A stretch of DNA of 11,498 bases from Actinotalea sp. (GCA_014360395.1 JACIXM010000096.1:1-11498), one strand, 5' to 3'; positions 1 through 6,950 are shown, numbered from the stretch's first letter. The notes: generated by a model not told the origin, from the letters alone. Made by a program: numbers and translations.

Positions 1-13
1 TACGCCCCGCACG

Positions 14-51
14 ACCGAGGGCGCTGGGAACGGCGTCCCAGCGCCCTCGGT
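14..51. terminator. Perfect 16-bp hairpin, distal terminator
   Basis: Bases 14-29 are exactly complementary to 36-51, giving a 16-bp stem with a 6-nt loop (acggcg). The stem is about 80% G+C. Neither strand carries a T-run after it, which is common for actinobacterial terminators. It lies about 100 nt past the stop of the minus-strand binding-protein gene and behind a nearer hairpin. It could be a back-up terminator for that gene, or a bidirectional terminator also serving a plus-strand gene left of the window. The structure is certain; the role is inferred. Confidence 0.65.
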
Positions 52-77
52 GCGTATGGCGACCCGGCCCAGGCGGC

Positions 78-109
78 CCGGTGGCCGAGACGGAGGTCTC
101 AGCCACCGG
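78..109 (-). terminator. Proximal terminator of the binding-protein gene
   Basis: Bases 78-85 pair with 102-109 and 87-91 pair with 96-100, around a 4-nt loop. The single non-pair (C86/A101 on the plus strand) becomes G-U in minus-strand RNA. The transcript of the binding-protein gene can therefore form an uninterrupted 14-bp stem, while plus-strand RNA has an internal C/A mismatch. The hairpin starts about 41 nt after that gene's stop codon. No U-tract is visible. Confidence 0.62.
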
Positions 110-150
110 TCGCCCGGCGGGTCATGACGGCACGGGTGCCGTCGGGTGGA

Positions 151-2034
151 TCACTCCGCGGTGGCCGCGGAGCCCGGCTGCCAGTTCCAGAAGCCCTGGA
201 AGATGGTCGGCGAGATCGCGATCTTGGAGATGCCGGTGATGTTCTCCGGGTTCCAGGCGGTGACGCCGGGGAACTGGAAGATGGTGACGCCGAACGCGTC
301 CTCCATCATCAGCGCCTCGACCTCGGCCAGGATGCGGGCCTGCTCGTCGGCGTCGGTCTCGACGTCGAGCTGCGCGAACAGCTCGTCCACCTGCGGGTTG
401 GAGTACCCGTAGAAGTTGTTGCCGCCACCGGTGATGTAGTTCGCCTTCGACTCCGTCACGGCCGTCGAGGTGGACTGCCAGCCGAAGAGCGCCGCGTCGT
501 AGAACGACGTCGCGTTGGACAGGTCCGTGCCCCAGTCGGTCTGGACCTGGTACGGCACGACGTCGAAGCCGGCCTGCTCCGCCGACTGGCGGATCAGCTC
601 GTACTGGTTCTGGCGACGGACGTTGTCCGGCGCGAAGAGCAGACGGACCGTGACCGGCGTGTCGACACCGGCCTCCTCGAGGAGCGCCGCGGCGCCCTCG
701 ACGTCGACCTCGGCGTACTCGGTGGCCATGCCGTTGGCCTCCACGATCTGGTCGTACGCGGGCGAGCCCGGCACGGTCGTGAAGGAGTTGCGGACCTCGG
801 CGTTCGGGTTCAGCGGGCGGATGAGCTGCTCGACGATCTGCTCGCGCGGGATCGTCTTGAGGAACGCCTGGCGCACGGCCTTGGCGGTCTCCTCGTCGCC
901 GCCGTAGGTGGCCGGGTCGAACGGGCCGCCGTTGGCGAACTGCAGGTCGATGTGCTCGTAGGTGCCCTCGTCGCTGGCCTCGACCTCGATGCCGTCGATG
1001 CCCTCGAGCGCCGCGAGCACGTCGGCCGTGGACTGCGGGCTGATGAGGTCGACCTCACCGTTCTGCAGCGCCTGGACCTGGCCCATCGGGTCGCCGTTCC
1101 AGCGGATGGTGACGGTCTCGATGGAGGCCGGCTTGTCACCCTGGTAGTTCTCGTTGGCCGTGAGGGTCATGTACTGGTTCTCGACGAACTCGGTCATGAG
1201 GTAGGCGCCGTTGGAGAGGTAGAGCTCCTCCTCGTCCGGCAGCGACGTGTAGTTGAAGTCGTTGCTCCACACGGCGGCGATCGGGCTCAGCGCCGCGAAG
1301 TCCTCCTCGACGATCGCGTCGACGAGCGCCTGGGTGGCCTCCGCCGGGTCCTCGATGTCGAGGGCCCGCTTGGCCACGACGTGCGCCGGGACCGCGGGGG
1401 CGGTGATGCAGGTCTCCCAGTCGGCGAAGGGCACCGAGTACTCGAAGGAGATGGAGTTGCCGTCGATCGTCGGCGTCTCCTCGATGAGCGCCGTGCAGGC
1501 CGACACGCCGTCGAAGTAGACGCCGGCGTCGAGCTCGTCCTGGTTCAGGACCTCGCCCGTCTCCTCGTCGAGCTCCGGCTCGACGTTGTTGAACTTGCCG
1601 TTCTGCGCGGCCCACTCCAGGAGCATGTCGGCCGGGCTGACCGCGACACCGTCGGACCACTGCGCCGTGTCCGCGAAGGTGTAGGTGACCGTGAGCGGGT
1701 CCTCGTTCGTGATCTCGTACGACCCGAACGACTCGTCCGGGGTGAGCTCGAGGTCCTCGTTGTAGTAGTTGAAGCCCGAGTTCATCAGGTACAGGATGAT
1801 CGCGTTCGCGGTCGCGTTACCCGTCTGGCTGTTCGCGTTGTACGCGTAGAACGGCTGGTTCCACGCGATGTTGACCGCGGTGTCCGTGTTGATGCCGGCG
1901 TTGTCGTCGTCGGTGGTGATGCCGCCGTCGTCGTTGTTGCCCCCATCACCGTTGCCGGTGTCGGCGCACGCGGACAGCACCAGCGCGCTCGAGGCAACGA
2001 CCGCGGTGAACGCGGCCTTGCGTGAGATCCTCAA
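151..2034 (-). CDS. Family 5 ABC transporter substrate-binding lipoprotein
   Basis: 627-residue probable lipoprotein that captures a solute, by family probably peptides or similar compounds, outside the membrane and delivers it to an ABC permease. The N-terminus MRISRK plus a hydrophobic stretch ends in a lipobox L20-S21-A22-C23, so Cys23 is the predicted lipid-modified residue. A flexible Asp/Asn/Gly-rich linker (about 24-54) follows, then the SBP_bac_5 fold, recognisable from WSDGVAVSPADML and from the C-terminal GYSNPQVDELFAQLD segment. It is about 80-90 residues longer than classical DppA/OppA, as in the actinobacterial subfamily. The start is a TTG with AGGAGG 4 nt upstream (2039-2044); upstream in-frame codons lie beyond that ribosome site. 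No permease or ATPase gene is adjacent in the window, and two hairpins follow the stop, so it may be monocistronic or the last gene of its unit. The ligand cannot be read from the sequence. Confidence 0.93.
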   Translation of the reverse strand: MRISRKAAFTAVVASSALVLSACADTGNGDGGNNDDGGITTDDDNAGINTDTAVNIAWNQPFYAYNANSQTGNATANAIILYLMNSGFNYYNEDLELTPDESFGSYEITNEDPLTVTYTFADTAQWSDGVAVSPADMLLEWAAQNGKFNNVEPELDEETGEVLNQDELDAGVYFDGVSACTALIEETPTIDGNSISFEYSVPFADWETCITAPAVPAHVVAKRALDIEDPAEATQALVDAIVEEDFAALSPIAAVWSNDFNYTSLPDEEELYLSNGAYLMTEFVENQYMTLTANENYQGDKPASIETVTIRWNGDPMGQVQALQNGEVDLISPQSTADVLAALEGIDGIEVEASDEGTYEHIDLQFANGGPFDPATYGGDEETAKAVRQAFLKTIPREQIVEQLIRPLNPNAEVRNSFTTVPGSPAYDQIVEANGMATEYAEVDVEGAAALLEEAGVDTPVTVRLLFAPDNVRRQNQYELIRQSAEQAGFDVVPYQVQTDWGTDLSNATSFYDAALFGWQSTSTAVTESKANYITGGGNNFYGYSNPQVDELFAQLDVETDADEQARILAEVEALMMEDAFGVTIFQFPGVTAWNPENITGISKIAISPTIFQGFWNWQPGSAATAE

Positions 2035-2122
2035 TGTTCCTCCTGACAAGGATGCGGCGGAGACCCCCAGATCCGGTCCGCAGCAGCCCGGGTACGGACC
2101 ACCACGGGCGCGTCCCGCAGGA

Positions 2123-2150
2123 CATCCACCAATGGATGGCCGGGAGCCTA
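2123..2150 (-). promoter_or_regulatory. Candidate promoter and operator-like repeat for the binding-protein gene
   Basis: On the minus strand a TAGGCT hexamer (2145-2150) fits the TAnnnT -10 pattern. The inverted repeat CATCCA-N4-TGGATG (2123-2138) starts 7 nt downstream, about where transcription would begin, which is a usual repressor position. The implied leader is about 100 nt. I see no good -35 at 16-18 nt, and no regulator gene is nearby. The repeat is certain; the promoter reading is weak. Confidence 0.3.
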
Positions 2151-2442
2151 CCCCCGCCGCTTCGGGCAACCGGAACACGTCATCAGCCAGGAACCGGATC
2201 GTTACCAGTTCGATACTGGCCGGTAGTTCTCGCGATCCGAGACGGCCGGGGCGGCCCGCGGTCGCAGCGGACCGCACGTCGGACGTTTCTGACGGCGATA
2301 TTCGTGGCTGTAGCCTGCATCCGCGACGGAAATCGTTGCTGACGGCCGATCCGCCCGCCGCTAGCACATCGAACCGTTCCGTGTTGAGACGTGAGACCGA
2401 GCGACCGGGCACGGGGAGGTGCCGGGCGAGCCGCCGTCGCGA

Positions 2443-2480
2443 TAGCGTTCCGAGCACGGCGACCGGCGGCTCGAGCCGCC
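2443..2480 (+). promoter_or_regulatory. Candidate -10 box and palindromic leader of the phosphatase gene
   Basis: TAGCGT (2443-2448) matches TAnnnT and would place the transcript start near 2455, giving a leader of about 50 nt. Within that leader GGCGGCTCGAGCCGCC (2465-2480) is a perfect 16-bp palindrome. It can form a 6-bp GC stem with a UCGA loop ending 15 nt before the Shine-Dalgarno site (AGGAGG, 2496-2501). It could be an operator or an RNA hairpin. No clear -35 is visible. Confidence 0.35.
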
Positions 2481-2505
2481 CCCGCGACGACGACGAGGAG
2501 GTCGC

Positions 2506-4605
2506 GTGCAGGACGCACTCCGCCTCCTCGAACGTCTCGCGATGGAGGCCGCCGGCATCGGCTTCTACGACTGGGACCTCGCCACGGGGCGCCTGACCTG
2601 GGACGAGCACCTCCTGACGCTCTTCGGGTACACGCCGGAGACGTTCGACGGCACCTTCGCCGCGTTCGACGCCCGGGTGCACCCCGCCGACCGGATCCGC
2701 GTCCGGGAGGCGCTGGACAAGGCCATCGCCTCCTGCGGTGCCTGGGGCATGGAGTACCGCATCGTGCTGCCGGGCGACGTCGTGCGCTGGGTCACGGCCC
2801 GCGGCCGCGCGATCCCCGGGCCGGACGGCTCCCCCGCCCGCGTGCTCGGCGCCGCCTTCGACACGACGGCGCACGTCGAGGCGGATGCCCGCGTCGTCCG
2901 CGTCCTGGAGAGCATGCCGTCGGCGTTCTTCTCCCTCGACGACGACTGGCACTTCACCTACGTCAACGCCGAGGCGGAGAAGCTGCTGGGGGCGACCCGC
3001 GCGGAGCTGGTCGGCGGCTCCGTCTGGGACCTCTTCCCGGCCGCGGTGACGTCGCGGTTCGAGACGGAGTACCGCGACGCCGTCGCGACCGGCCGCCCCG
3101 TCGCCTTCGAGGCCTACTACCCGGCGCCCCTCGACGGCTGGTTCGAGGTCCGGGCCTGGCCGGGGCCCGACGGGCTGTCCGTCTACTTCGTGGACGTCAC
3201 CGACCGGCACCGCCAGGAGGAGGAGCTCGCCCGCGCCGCCCGGCGGGCCCAGCTCGTCGCCGACGTGACGGCGGCGCTCGTGGAGACCCTCGACGCGGAG
3301 GAGGCGGTCGGTCGCCTCGCCCAGCTGGCCGTCCCCGCACTGGCCGACTGGTGCATCGTCACGATCACCGACGACGAGGAGGAGGCCGTCGACCGACGCC
3401 ACCTCAAGGACGTCGGCTGGTGGCACGTCGACCCCACGCTGCGTGACGCGGTCGAGAGCTACACGACGCACCGCCTGCACGCGCTGGGTCCGAACTCCTT
3501 CGTGGACCGCGTCGTCGCCACGCGCCGCGCGCAGCCGGTGCCGGAGCCCGCGTGGGAGCAGATCGACGCCCTCCTCGCCCCCGGCGAGGCCAAGGAGATG
3601 CTGCGACGACTGCGGCCGCAGCACGCGGTGCTCCTGCCGCTGCGCGCCCGCGGGCGGATCGTCGGCATCCTGAGCCTCTTCCGCGCCGCCGGCCAGGAGC
3701 CCTTCACGGCGGAGGACCTCACCACCGCCTGGGAGGTGGCCGGACGCGCGGGGCTGGCGCTGGACAACGCCCGCCTGTACCGCCAGCAGCGGCTCCTCTC
3801 GGAGGCCTTGCAGCGGTCGATGCTCACCGCCCCCCCGGAGCCGGACCACGTCCAGGTGGCCGTGCGGTACGAGCCGGCGGCGGAGGCGGCCCAGATCGGC
3901 GGCGACTGGTACGACGCCTTCCTGCAGCGCGACGGGTCGACCGTCGTCGTCATCGGCGACGTCGTCGGGCACGACATGACGGCCGCCGCCTCGATGGGAC
4001 AGCTCCGGTCCCTCCTTCGGGGCATCGGCGTCGCGACCGGCGCCGGCCCCGCGGAGCTCCTGCGTCAGGTCGACCAGGCGATGCGGACGCTGCAGACGCC
4101 CACGGTGGCGACGGCGCTCGTCGCGAAGATCGAGCAGGAGCCCGAGGAGCGTGCGGAGGGGTTGGCGCGCGTCCGCTGGTCGAGTGCCGGGCACCTGCCA
4201 CCGCTGGTGCTCACGCCGGCGGGGACGGTCGACGTGCACCGCCGCGAGCGCTCGGACCTCCTGCTCGGCGTCAACGCCGACGCTCCGCGGCACGAGTCGG
4301 TGATCACGGTGGAGCGCGGTTCGACCCTCCTGCTGCACACCGACGGCCTCGTCGAGCGGCGCGGCGAGGACCTCGCACGGCGTCTCGAGGAGCTCGCCGA
4401 CGCCTTCGCCGTCCTGGGCGACCTGCCGCTGGAGGAGCTCTGCGACGCCCTCCTGGACCAGCTCCTGCCCCGCCACCGCGACGACGACGTCGCTCTCGTC
4501 GCCGTGCGCCTGCACCCCCAGGACCGGGAGCGGCCGGCCGAGGCCGGCCCGAACCGGGTCCCGCCCGACGTCCCGGACGACCCCGCGCCGCGCCGCAGTC
4601 CCTGA
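2506..4605 (+). CDS. PAS-PAS-GAF sensor SpoIIE-type PP2C serine phosphatase
   Basis: 699-residue multidomain protein, probably cytoplasmic since no membrane segment is seen. Domains in order: PAS (about 10-125, with GFYDWDLATGRLTWDEHLLTLFGY split over 19-42), a second PAS (about 128-240, with FSLDDDWHFTYVNAEAEKLLG), GAF (about 250-425), a short helical linker (424-440), and a SpoIIE/PP2C phosphatase domain (about 445-675). Metal-binding phosphatase motifs are intact: G465-G-D-W-Y-D470, G484-D-V-V-G-H-D490, T612-D-G614 and D659-D-D661. By family it dephosphorylates phosphoserine on a STAS anti-anti-sigma factor, with signals sensed by PAS/GAF. It lacks the C-terminal anti-sigma kinase (HATPase) domain that some actinobacterial relatives carry, and ends in a Pro/Arg-rich tail (about 676-699). 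The start is GTG with a perfect AGGAGGT 4 nt or less upstream. A STAS gene lies at 7005-7364 and is a possible substrate. Confidence 0.93.
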   Translation: MQDALRLLERLAMEAAGIGFYDWDLATGRLTWDEHLLTLFGYTPETFDGTFAAFDARVHPADRIRVREALDKAIASCGAWGMEYRIVLPGDVVRWVTARGRAIPGPDGSPARVLGAAFDTTAHVEADARVVRVLESMPSAFFSLDDDWHFTYVNAEAEKLLGATRAELVGGSVWDLFPAAVTSRFETEYRDAVATGRPVAFEAYYPAPLDGWFEVRAWPGPDGLSVYFVDVTDRHRQEEELARAARRAQLVADVTAALVETLDAEEAVGRLAQLAVPALADWCIVTITDDEEEAVDRRHLKDVGWWHVDPTLRDAVESYTTHRLHALGPNSFVDRVVATRRAQPVPEPAWEQIDALLAPGEAKEMLRRLRPQHAVLLPLRARGRIVGILSLFRAAGQEPFTAEDLTTAWEVAGRAGLALDNARLYRQQRLLSEALQRSMLTAPPEPDHVQVAVRYEPAAEAAQIGGDWYDAFLQRDGSTVVVIGDVVGHDMTAAASMGQLRSLLRGIGVATGAGPAELLRQVDQAMRTLQTPTVATALVAKIEQEPEERAEGLARVRWSSAGHLPPLVLTPAGTVDVHRRERSDLLLGVNADAPRHESVITVERGSTLLLHTDGLVERRGEDLARRLEELADAFAVLGDLPLEELCDALLDQLLPRHRDDDVALVAVRLHPQDRERPAEAGPNRVPPDVPDDPAPRRSP

Positions 4606-4644
4606 GCAGGTGCTCACCGACGCGCGCTCGGCGGGCGTGCGACC

Positions 4645-4650
4645 TACCGT
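4645..4650 (+). promoter_or_regulatory. -10-like TACCGT, leaderless start of YidD-like gene
   Basis: TACCGT fits the actinobacterial -10 pattern TAnnnT and lies 7 nt before the ATG at 4658, so transcription would begin at or next to the start codon. No Shine-Dalgarno sequence precedes that ATG, which supports a leaderless message. No recognisable -35 is seen. Independent transcription from the upstream phosphatase gene is implied but not shown. Confidence 0.45.
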
Positions 4651-4657
4651 GAGCCGC

Positions 4658-4936
4658 ATGCCCGCCGCAGCCCGCACCGCCGACGCCCTCATCCGCGGCT
4701 ACCAGCGCCACCTCTCGCCCCGCAAGGGCTTCACGTGCGCCCACCTCGTGGCGCACGGAGGCACCTCCTGCTCCGCGGCCGTGCGCGGCATCCTCGCCCG
4801 GCGCGGCGTCGTGCGCGGCGCCGTCCCGACCGCCCTGCGCTTCCTGGCGTGCTACCAGGCGGCGGCGCTCCTGCAGCAGTCGAACGTCCAGGGGGTGTGC
4901 TGCTGCGGCGGCATCCCCATCCCCTTCCGCTTCTGA
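4658..4936 (+). CDS. Divergent YidD-like membrane insertion efficiency factor
   Basis: 92 residues. The core LIRGYQRHLSPRKGFTCAH (11-29) followed by SCSAAVRGILARRG (37-50) and RFLACYQ (61-67) matches the YidD family, a small, basic, membrane-associated protein that aids YidC/Sec insertion. It differs from typical YidD: Cys27 and Cys38 are separated by ten residues (AHLVAHGGTS) instead of the compact C-R-x-x-P-T-C-S core, and the C-terminus carries a C81-C82-C83 cluster before GGIPIPFRF. It is not beside rpmH, rnpA or yidC, so it is likely a paralog of the housekeeping copy. The ATG at 4658 is chosen because a -10-like box sits 7 nt upstream. GTG at 4649 and a start at 4610 are in frame but without better signals. 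The stop is 4 nt from the stop of the convergent propeller gene. Confidence 0.75.
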   Translation: MPAAARTADALIRGYQRHLSPRKGFTCAHLVAHGGTSCSAAVRGILARRGVVRGAVPTALRFLACYQAAALLQQSNVQGVCCCGGIPIPFRF

Positions 4937-4943
4937 GGCCTCA
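4934..4943. repeat. Stop-to-stop palindrome TGAGGCCTCA
   Basis: A perfect 10-bp palindrome in which the outer TGA on each strand is the stop codon of one of the two convergent genes (YidD-like plus, propeller minus). Only GGCC separates the stops. There is no room for a terminator between them, so the 3' ends of the two transcripts must overlap. Confidence 0.9.
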
Positions 4944-6338
4944 CCCGAGGACGACGACGTCCCCGCCGCCCTGCATCACCCCGCGGCCTCCGATCCCGTA
5001 GACCCACAACGACGACGCAGGCGCCGGGACCCGCCAGACGTCCTTGCCGCTCGCCAGGTCCAGAGCCCGCAGGACGAGTGCGCCGGCGTCGTCCAGGTCG
5101 GTGAGGACGAGGCGGCGCCCGTCGGTCAGGGGCCGGGAGAAGAGCGTCTGCGTCGTCCTCGGTGCGGGAGCCGACCAGCGCGGGCGGCCGGTCCGCACGT
5201 CCATCCCCAGCAGCCGGTCCCCCTCGGGGAGGACGACGAGGCCGTCCAGCCGCAGCGGGAGCGCCGACGGTTGCAGGGAGCCGCCGTCGCCCCGCGCCCA
5301 GAGCACCTCCCCCGTGCGGACGTCGACCGCGGTCAGCAGCGGCGACAGGGTCAGGACCACCTCGGGGGCCGAGCCGTCGGTGACGCGCTCGGTCACGGGG
5401 CTGCCCGGCACCTCCCCCCGCGCCGTCCCCGTCCGGTCGAACCACCGACCGCGCGCGGGCGAGGGCCACACGCCGAAGCCGTCGGGGGTCGTGGCGACGT
5501 CGACCCGGTTGTGCCCGCGCGCCGGGGTCCAGGCACCGAGGAGTCGCCCGTCGTCGGCGCGCACCACCACGGCGACGGCGCCGGTCACCGTGACGAGCCC
5601 GTCACGCGAGCCGAGCAGCAGCGGTCGGGCCTCGGGCCTGTCGCCGAGCGGCGCCGACGCGCGCCAGACCACGCCCGGCCGCCCGGCGTCGGTGGTCGTC
5701 GTCCCCGGGGCGACCCGCGCCACCACCAGGCGCCCGCCGTCGCGCCGCGCGAGGAGCACGTCGTCCTCGAGGAGCGCCCAGTCGACGACGCCCACGGGCA
5801 GCGGCGTCGTCGCCGTGACGGAGCCGTCGGCCAGGTCGACGTGGAGCACGTGCGCGGTGGGCGACAGCACGGCGCAGGCGACGTTCGCGCCGTCGGCGGC
5901 CACGGCGCAGCGCTCGAGGCCCGTCGTGCCCGGGCCCTCGACGCCGCGCGTCCACCGCACGACGCCGCTGCGCGCGTCCACGGCGGTCAGGCCGTCGCCA
6001 CCCCGGACCAGGACGGTGTCCCCGGCGACCACCAGCACCGCCCGCGCGGCGGCGCGGTAGGTCTCCGTGAGCGGCTGCCGCAGGCTCGCGCTGATCCCCG
6101 GGACCCCGGCGTAGGCGGCCAGCATCCGTGCGTCACGGTTGTCGGCCACGGTCCGCCATGTGACGGCGAGCAGGACGGCGACCAGGAGGGCGACGACCAG
6201 GCCCCGCGCCGCCACGCGCGGCCGCCCGGCCCCGGACCCGCCCGCCGGCCGCGCCGGGTCGCCGTCCCGCGCCGACCCCTCGGGGCCGCCGGGCCCGTCG
6301 AGGTCGACGTCGACCATGCCCTCCGGCGGGTGCCGCAC
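4941..6338 (-). CDS. Membrane-anchored PQQ-type beta-propeller protein
   Basis: 465 residues. The cytoplasmic N-terminus (1-43) is acidic then Pro/Gly/Arg-rich. One transmembrane helix follows at about 44-60 (ARGLVVALLVAVLLAVTW), leaving the rest probably extracellular. That part shows repeated PQQ-like blades with the signature D-x-x-(T/S)-G-x-x-x-W, such as GLTAVDARSGVVRW, LLTAVDVRTGEVLW, RLLGMDVRTGRPRW and LRALDLASGKDVW. Family members (BamB-like/PQQ-binding-like repeat proteins) are mainly interaction scaffolds. PQQ binding or enzyme activity cannot be claimed here. The GTG at 6336-6338 is preferred because TAGCCT lies 6 nt upstream (leaderless pattern). An internal ATG (6315-6317) has GGAGGG only 1 nt away, too close for normal initiation, and would shorten the protein by 7 residues without changing the anchor. 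Confidence 0.85.
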   Translation of the reverse strand: MRHPPEGMVDVDLDGPGGPEGSARDGDPARPAGGSGAGRPRVAARGLVVALLVAVLLAVTWRTVADNRDARMLAAYAGVPGISASLRQPLTETYRAAARAVLVVAGDTVLVRGGDGLTAVDARSGVVRWTRGVEGPGTTGLERCAVAADGANVACAVLSPTAHVLHVDLADGSVTATTPLPVGVVDWALLEDDVLLARRDGGRLVVARVAPGTTTTDAGRPGVVWRASAPLGDRPEARPLLLGSRDGLVTVTGAVAVVVRADDGRLLGAWTPARGHNRVDVATTPDGFGVWPSPARGRWFDRTGTARGEVPGSPVTERVTDGSAPEVVLTLSPLLTAVDVRTGEVLWARGDGGSLQPSALPLRLDGLVVLPEGDRLLGMDVRTGRPRWSAPAPRTTQTLFSRPLTDGRRLVLTDLDDAGALVLRALDLASGKDVWRVPAPASSLWVYGIGGRGVMQGGGDVVVLG

Positions 6339-6344
6339 GGGACC

Positions 6345-6350
6345 AGGCTA
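6345..6350 (-). promoter_or_regulatory. -10-like TAGCCT, leaderless start of propeller gene
   Basis: On the minus strand TAGCCT (TAnnnT) is followed by 6 nt and then the GTG start at 6338. This is the spacing expected when transcription starts at the first base of the start codon. No Shine-Dalgarno sequence precedes that GTG. No convincing -35 is visible in the GC-only upstream sequence. It sits in the 53-nt gap after the GNAT gene, so the propeller gene may be transcribed on its own. Confidence 0.45.
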
Positions 6351-6391
6351 CGTCGCCGGCGCGGCGGGCCCGAGCGGCCAGGAGCGGTGGC

Positions 6392-6937
6392 TCAGGGCTC
6401 GTCGTCCCAGGGCACGGGCGTCGTCGTCCCGGACGCCCAGTCCCGGCGGAGGACGGCGTACGCGACCGAGGCCACCGGCGCCCCGCCGTCGACGGGCCAG
6501 CCGTCCCGGTAGTGGGCCTCCTTGACGAAGCCGCAGCGCCGGAACGTGCGCCGCATCGCGACGTTGTCCTCGCGGGTCTGGCCCTCGAAGCGGTCGACCT
6601 CCGGATAGGTCTCGAACACGTGGGCGGTCAGGGCGCGGACGACCGGTGCCGCCAGCCCCTTCCCGCGCCACCGCTCGGCGAACCGCAGGTCGAACAGCGG
6701 CGCGTCGTCGCTGAGGTCCTCCAGCACGACGACGCCCACCCGCCCGTGGTCCTCCACCTCCACCCACGAGGCGGCGTGGTCCTCGTCGTCGTAGCGGCCG
6801 CCGTCGATGGCGCGCTCGACGTCCGCACGCGCGGGGCGGGGCACCATGTGGAAGGGGAAGGTGTTGGTGGTCAGGAGCTCGACGAGGGCGGCACGGTCGG
6901 CGCCGCGGACGTCGAGCGGGGTGAAGGTCACGGTCAT
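6392..6937 (-). CDS. GNAT family N-acetyltransferase (RimJ/RimL-like)
   Basis: 181 residues. A GNAT fold is indicated by the acetyl-CoA-binding segment FDLRFAERWRGKGLA (82-96), with R89-x-x-G92-x-G94. The helix and strand that follow fit as well: EGQTREDNVAMRRTFRRCGF (118-137) has the usual N125 and the C-terminal GF. The R-x-D-N-x-A-M-R-x-F-R-R-C-G-F pattern resembles RimJ/RimL-type enzymes that acetylate protein N-termini or small amines; the substrate is unknown. The ATG at 6937 has a modest GAGGG site 9 nt upstream (6947-6951). The gene follows the STAS gene by 67 nt on the same strand and may share its transcript. A GC stem (6951-6969) overlaps the Shine-Dalgarno region. Confidence 0.9.
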   Translation of the reverse strand: MTVTFTPLDVRGADRAALVELLTTNTFPFHMVPRPARADVERAIDGGRYDDEDHAASWVEVEDHGRVGVVVLEDLSDDAPLFDLRFAERWRGKGLAAPVVRALTAHVFETYPEVDRFEGQTREDNVAMRRTFRRCGFVKEAHYRDGWPVDGGAPVASVAYAVLRRDWASGTTTPVPWDDEP

Positions 6938-6950
6938 GATGCCCGACCCT

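Larger units (their letters stand above)
2035..2505. other. Divergent intergenic regulatory region (471 bp)
   Basis: This gap lies between the minus-strand binding-protein gene and the plus-strand phosphatase gene. It is visibly less GC-rich than its flanks between about 2160 and 2400, and I find no convincing gene in it. It holds both Shine-Dalgarno sites and candidate -10 boxes for both directions (2145-2150 minus, 2443-2448 plus). It also holds several short inverted repeats: GGTCCG/CGGACC (2075-2080, 2095-2100), CATCCA/TGGATG (2123-2138), CCAGT/ACTGG around 2205-2219, GCGGTC/GACCGC (2258-2275), ACGTC/GACGT (2276-2286) and a 16-bp palindrome at 2465-2480. Several short repeats are expected by chance at this composition. 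Confidence 0.7.

Noticed and set aside
124..2025. A 633-codon plus-strand frame opposite the binding-protein gene.
   Set aside because: It is an Arg/Val/Leu/Gly-rich mirror of the real gene, with no domain or ribosome site.
2258..2275. GCGGTC/GACCGC inverted repeat as an operator.
   Set aside because: Six-base arms are expected by chance in GC-rich DNA, and no promoter element is placed near it.
2336..2367. TTGCTG and TAGCAC as a plus-strand promoter for the phosphatase.
   Set aside because: The spacing is 20 nt, too long for a standard promoter, and the second hexamer lacks the final T.
4603..4616. TGAGCA-GG-TGCTCA repeat at the phosphatase stop as a terminator or regulator site.
   Set aside because: A two-base loop cannot fold as drawn, leaving a short weak stem; kept only as an observation.
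151..4692. A 1513-codon minus-strand open frame running through the binding-protein gene and on across the phosphatase gene.
   Set aside because: Only the last 627 codons have lipoprotein and SBP features and a ribosome site. The rest is the antisense of the phosphatase, open because stop codons are rare at this GC content, and reads as low-complexity Arg/Gly/Pro sequence.
5271..6512. A long plus-strand frame opposite the propeller gene.
   Set aside because: Low-complexity antisense frame; the minus strand has clear PQQ repeats and a membrane anchor.
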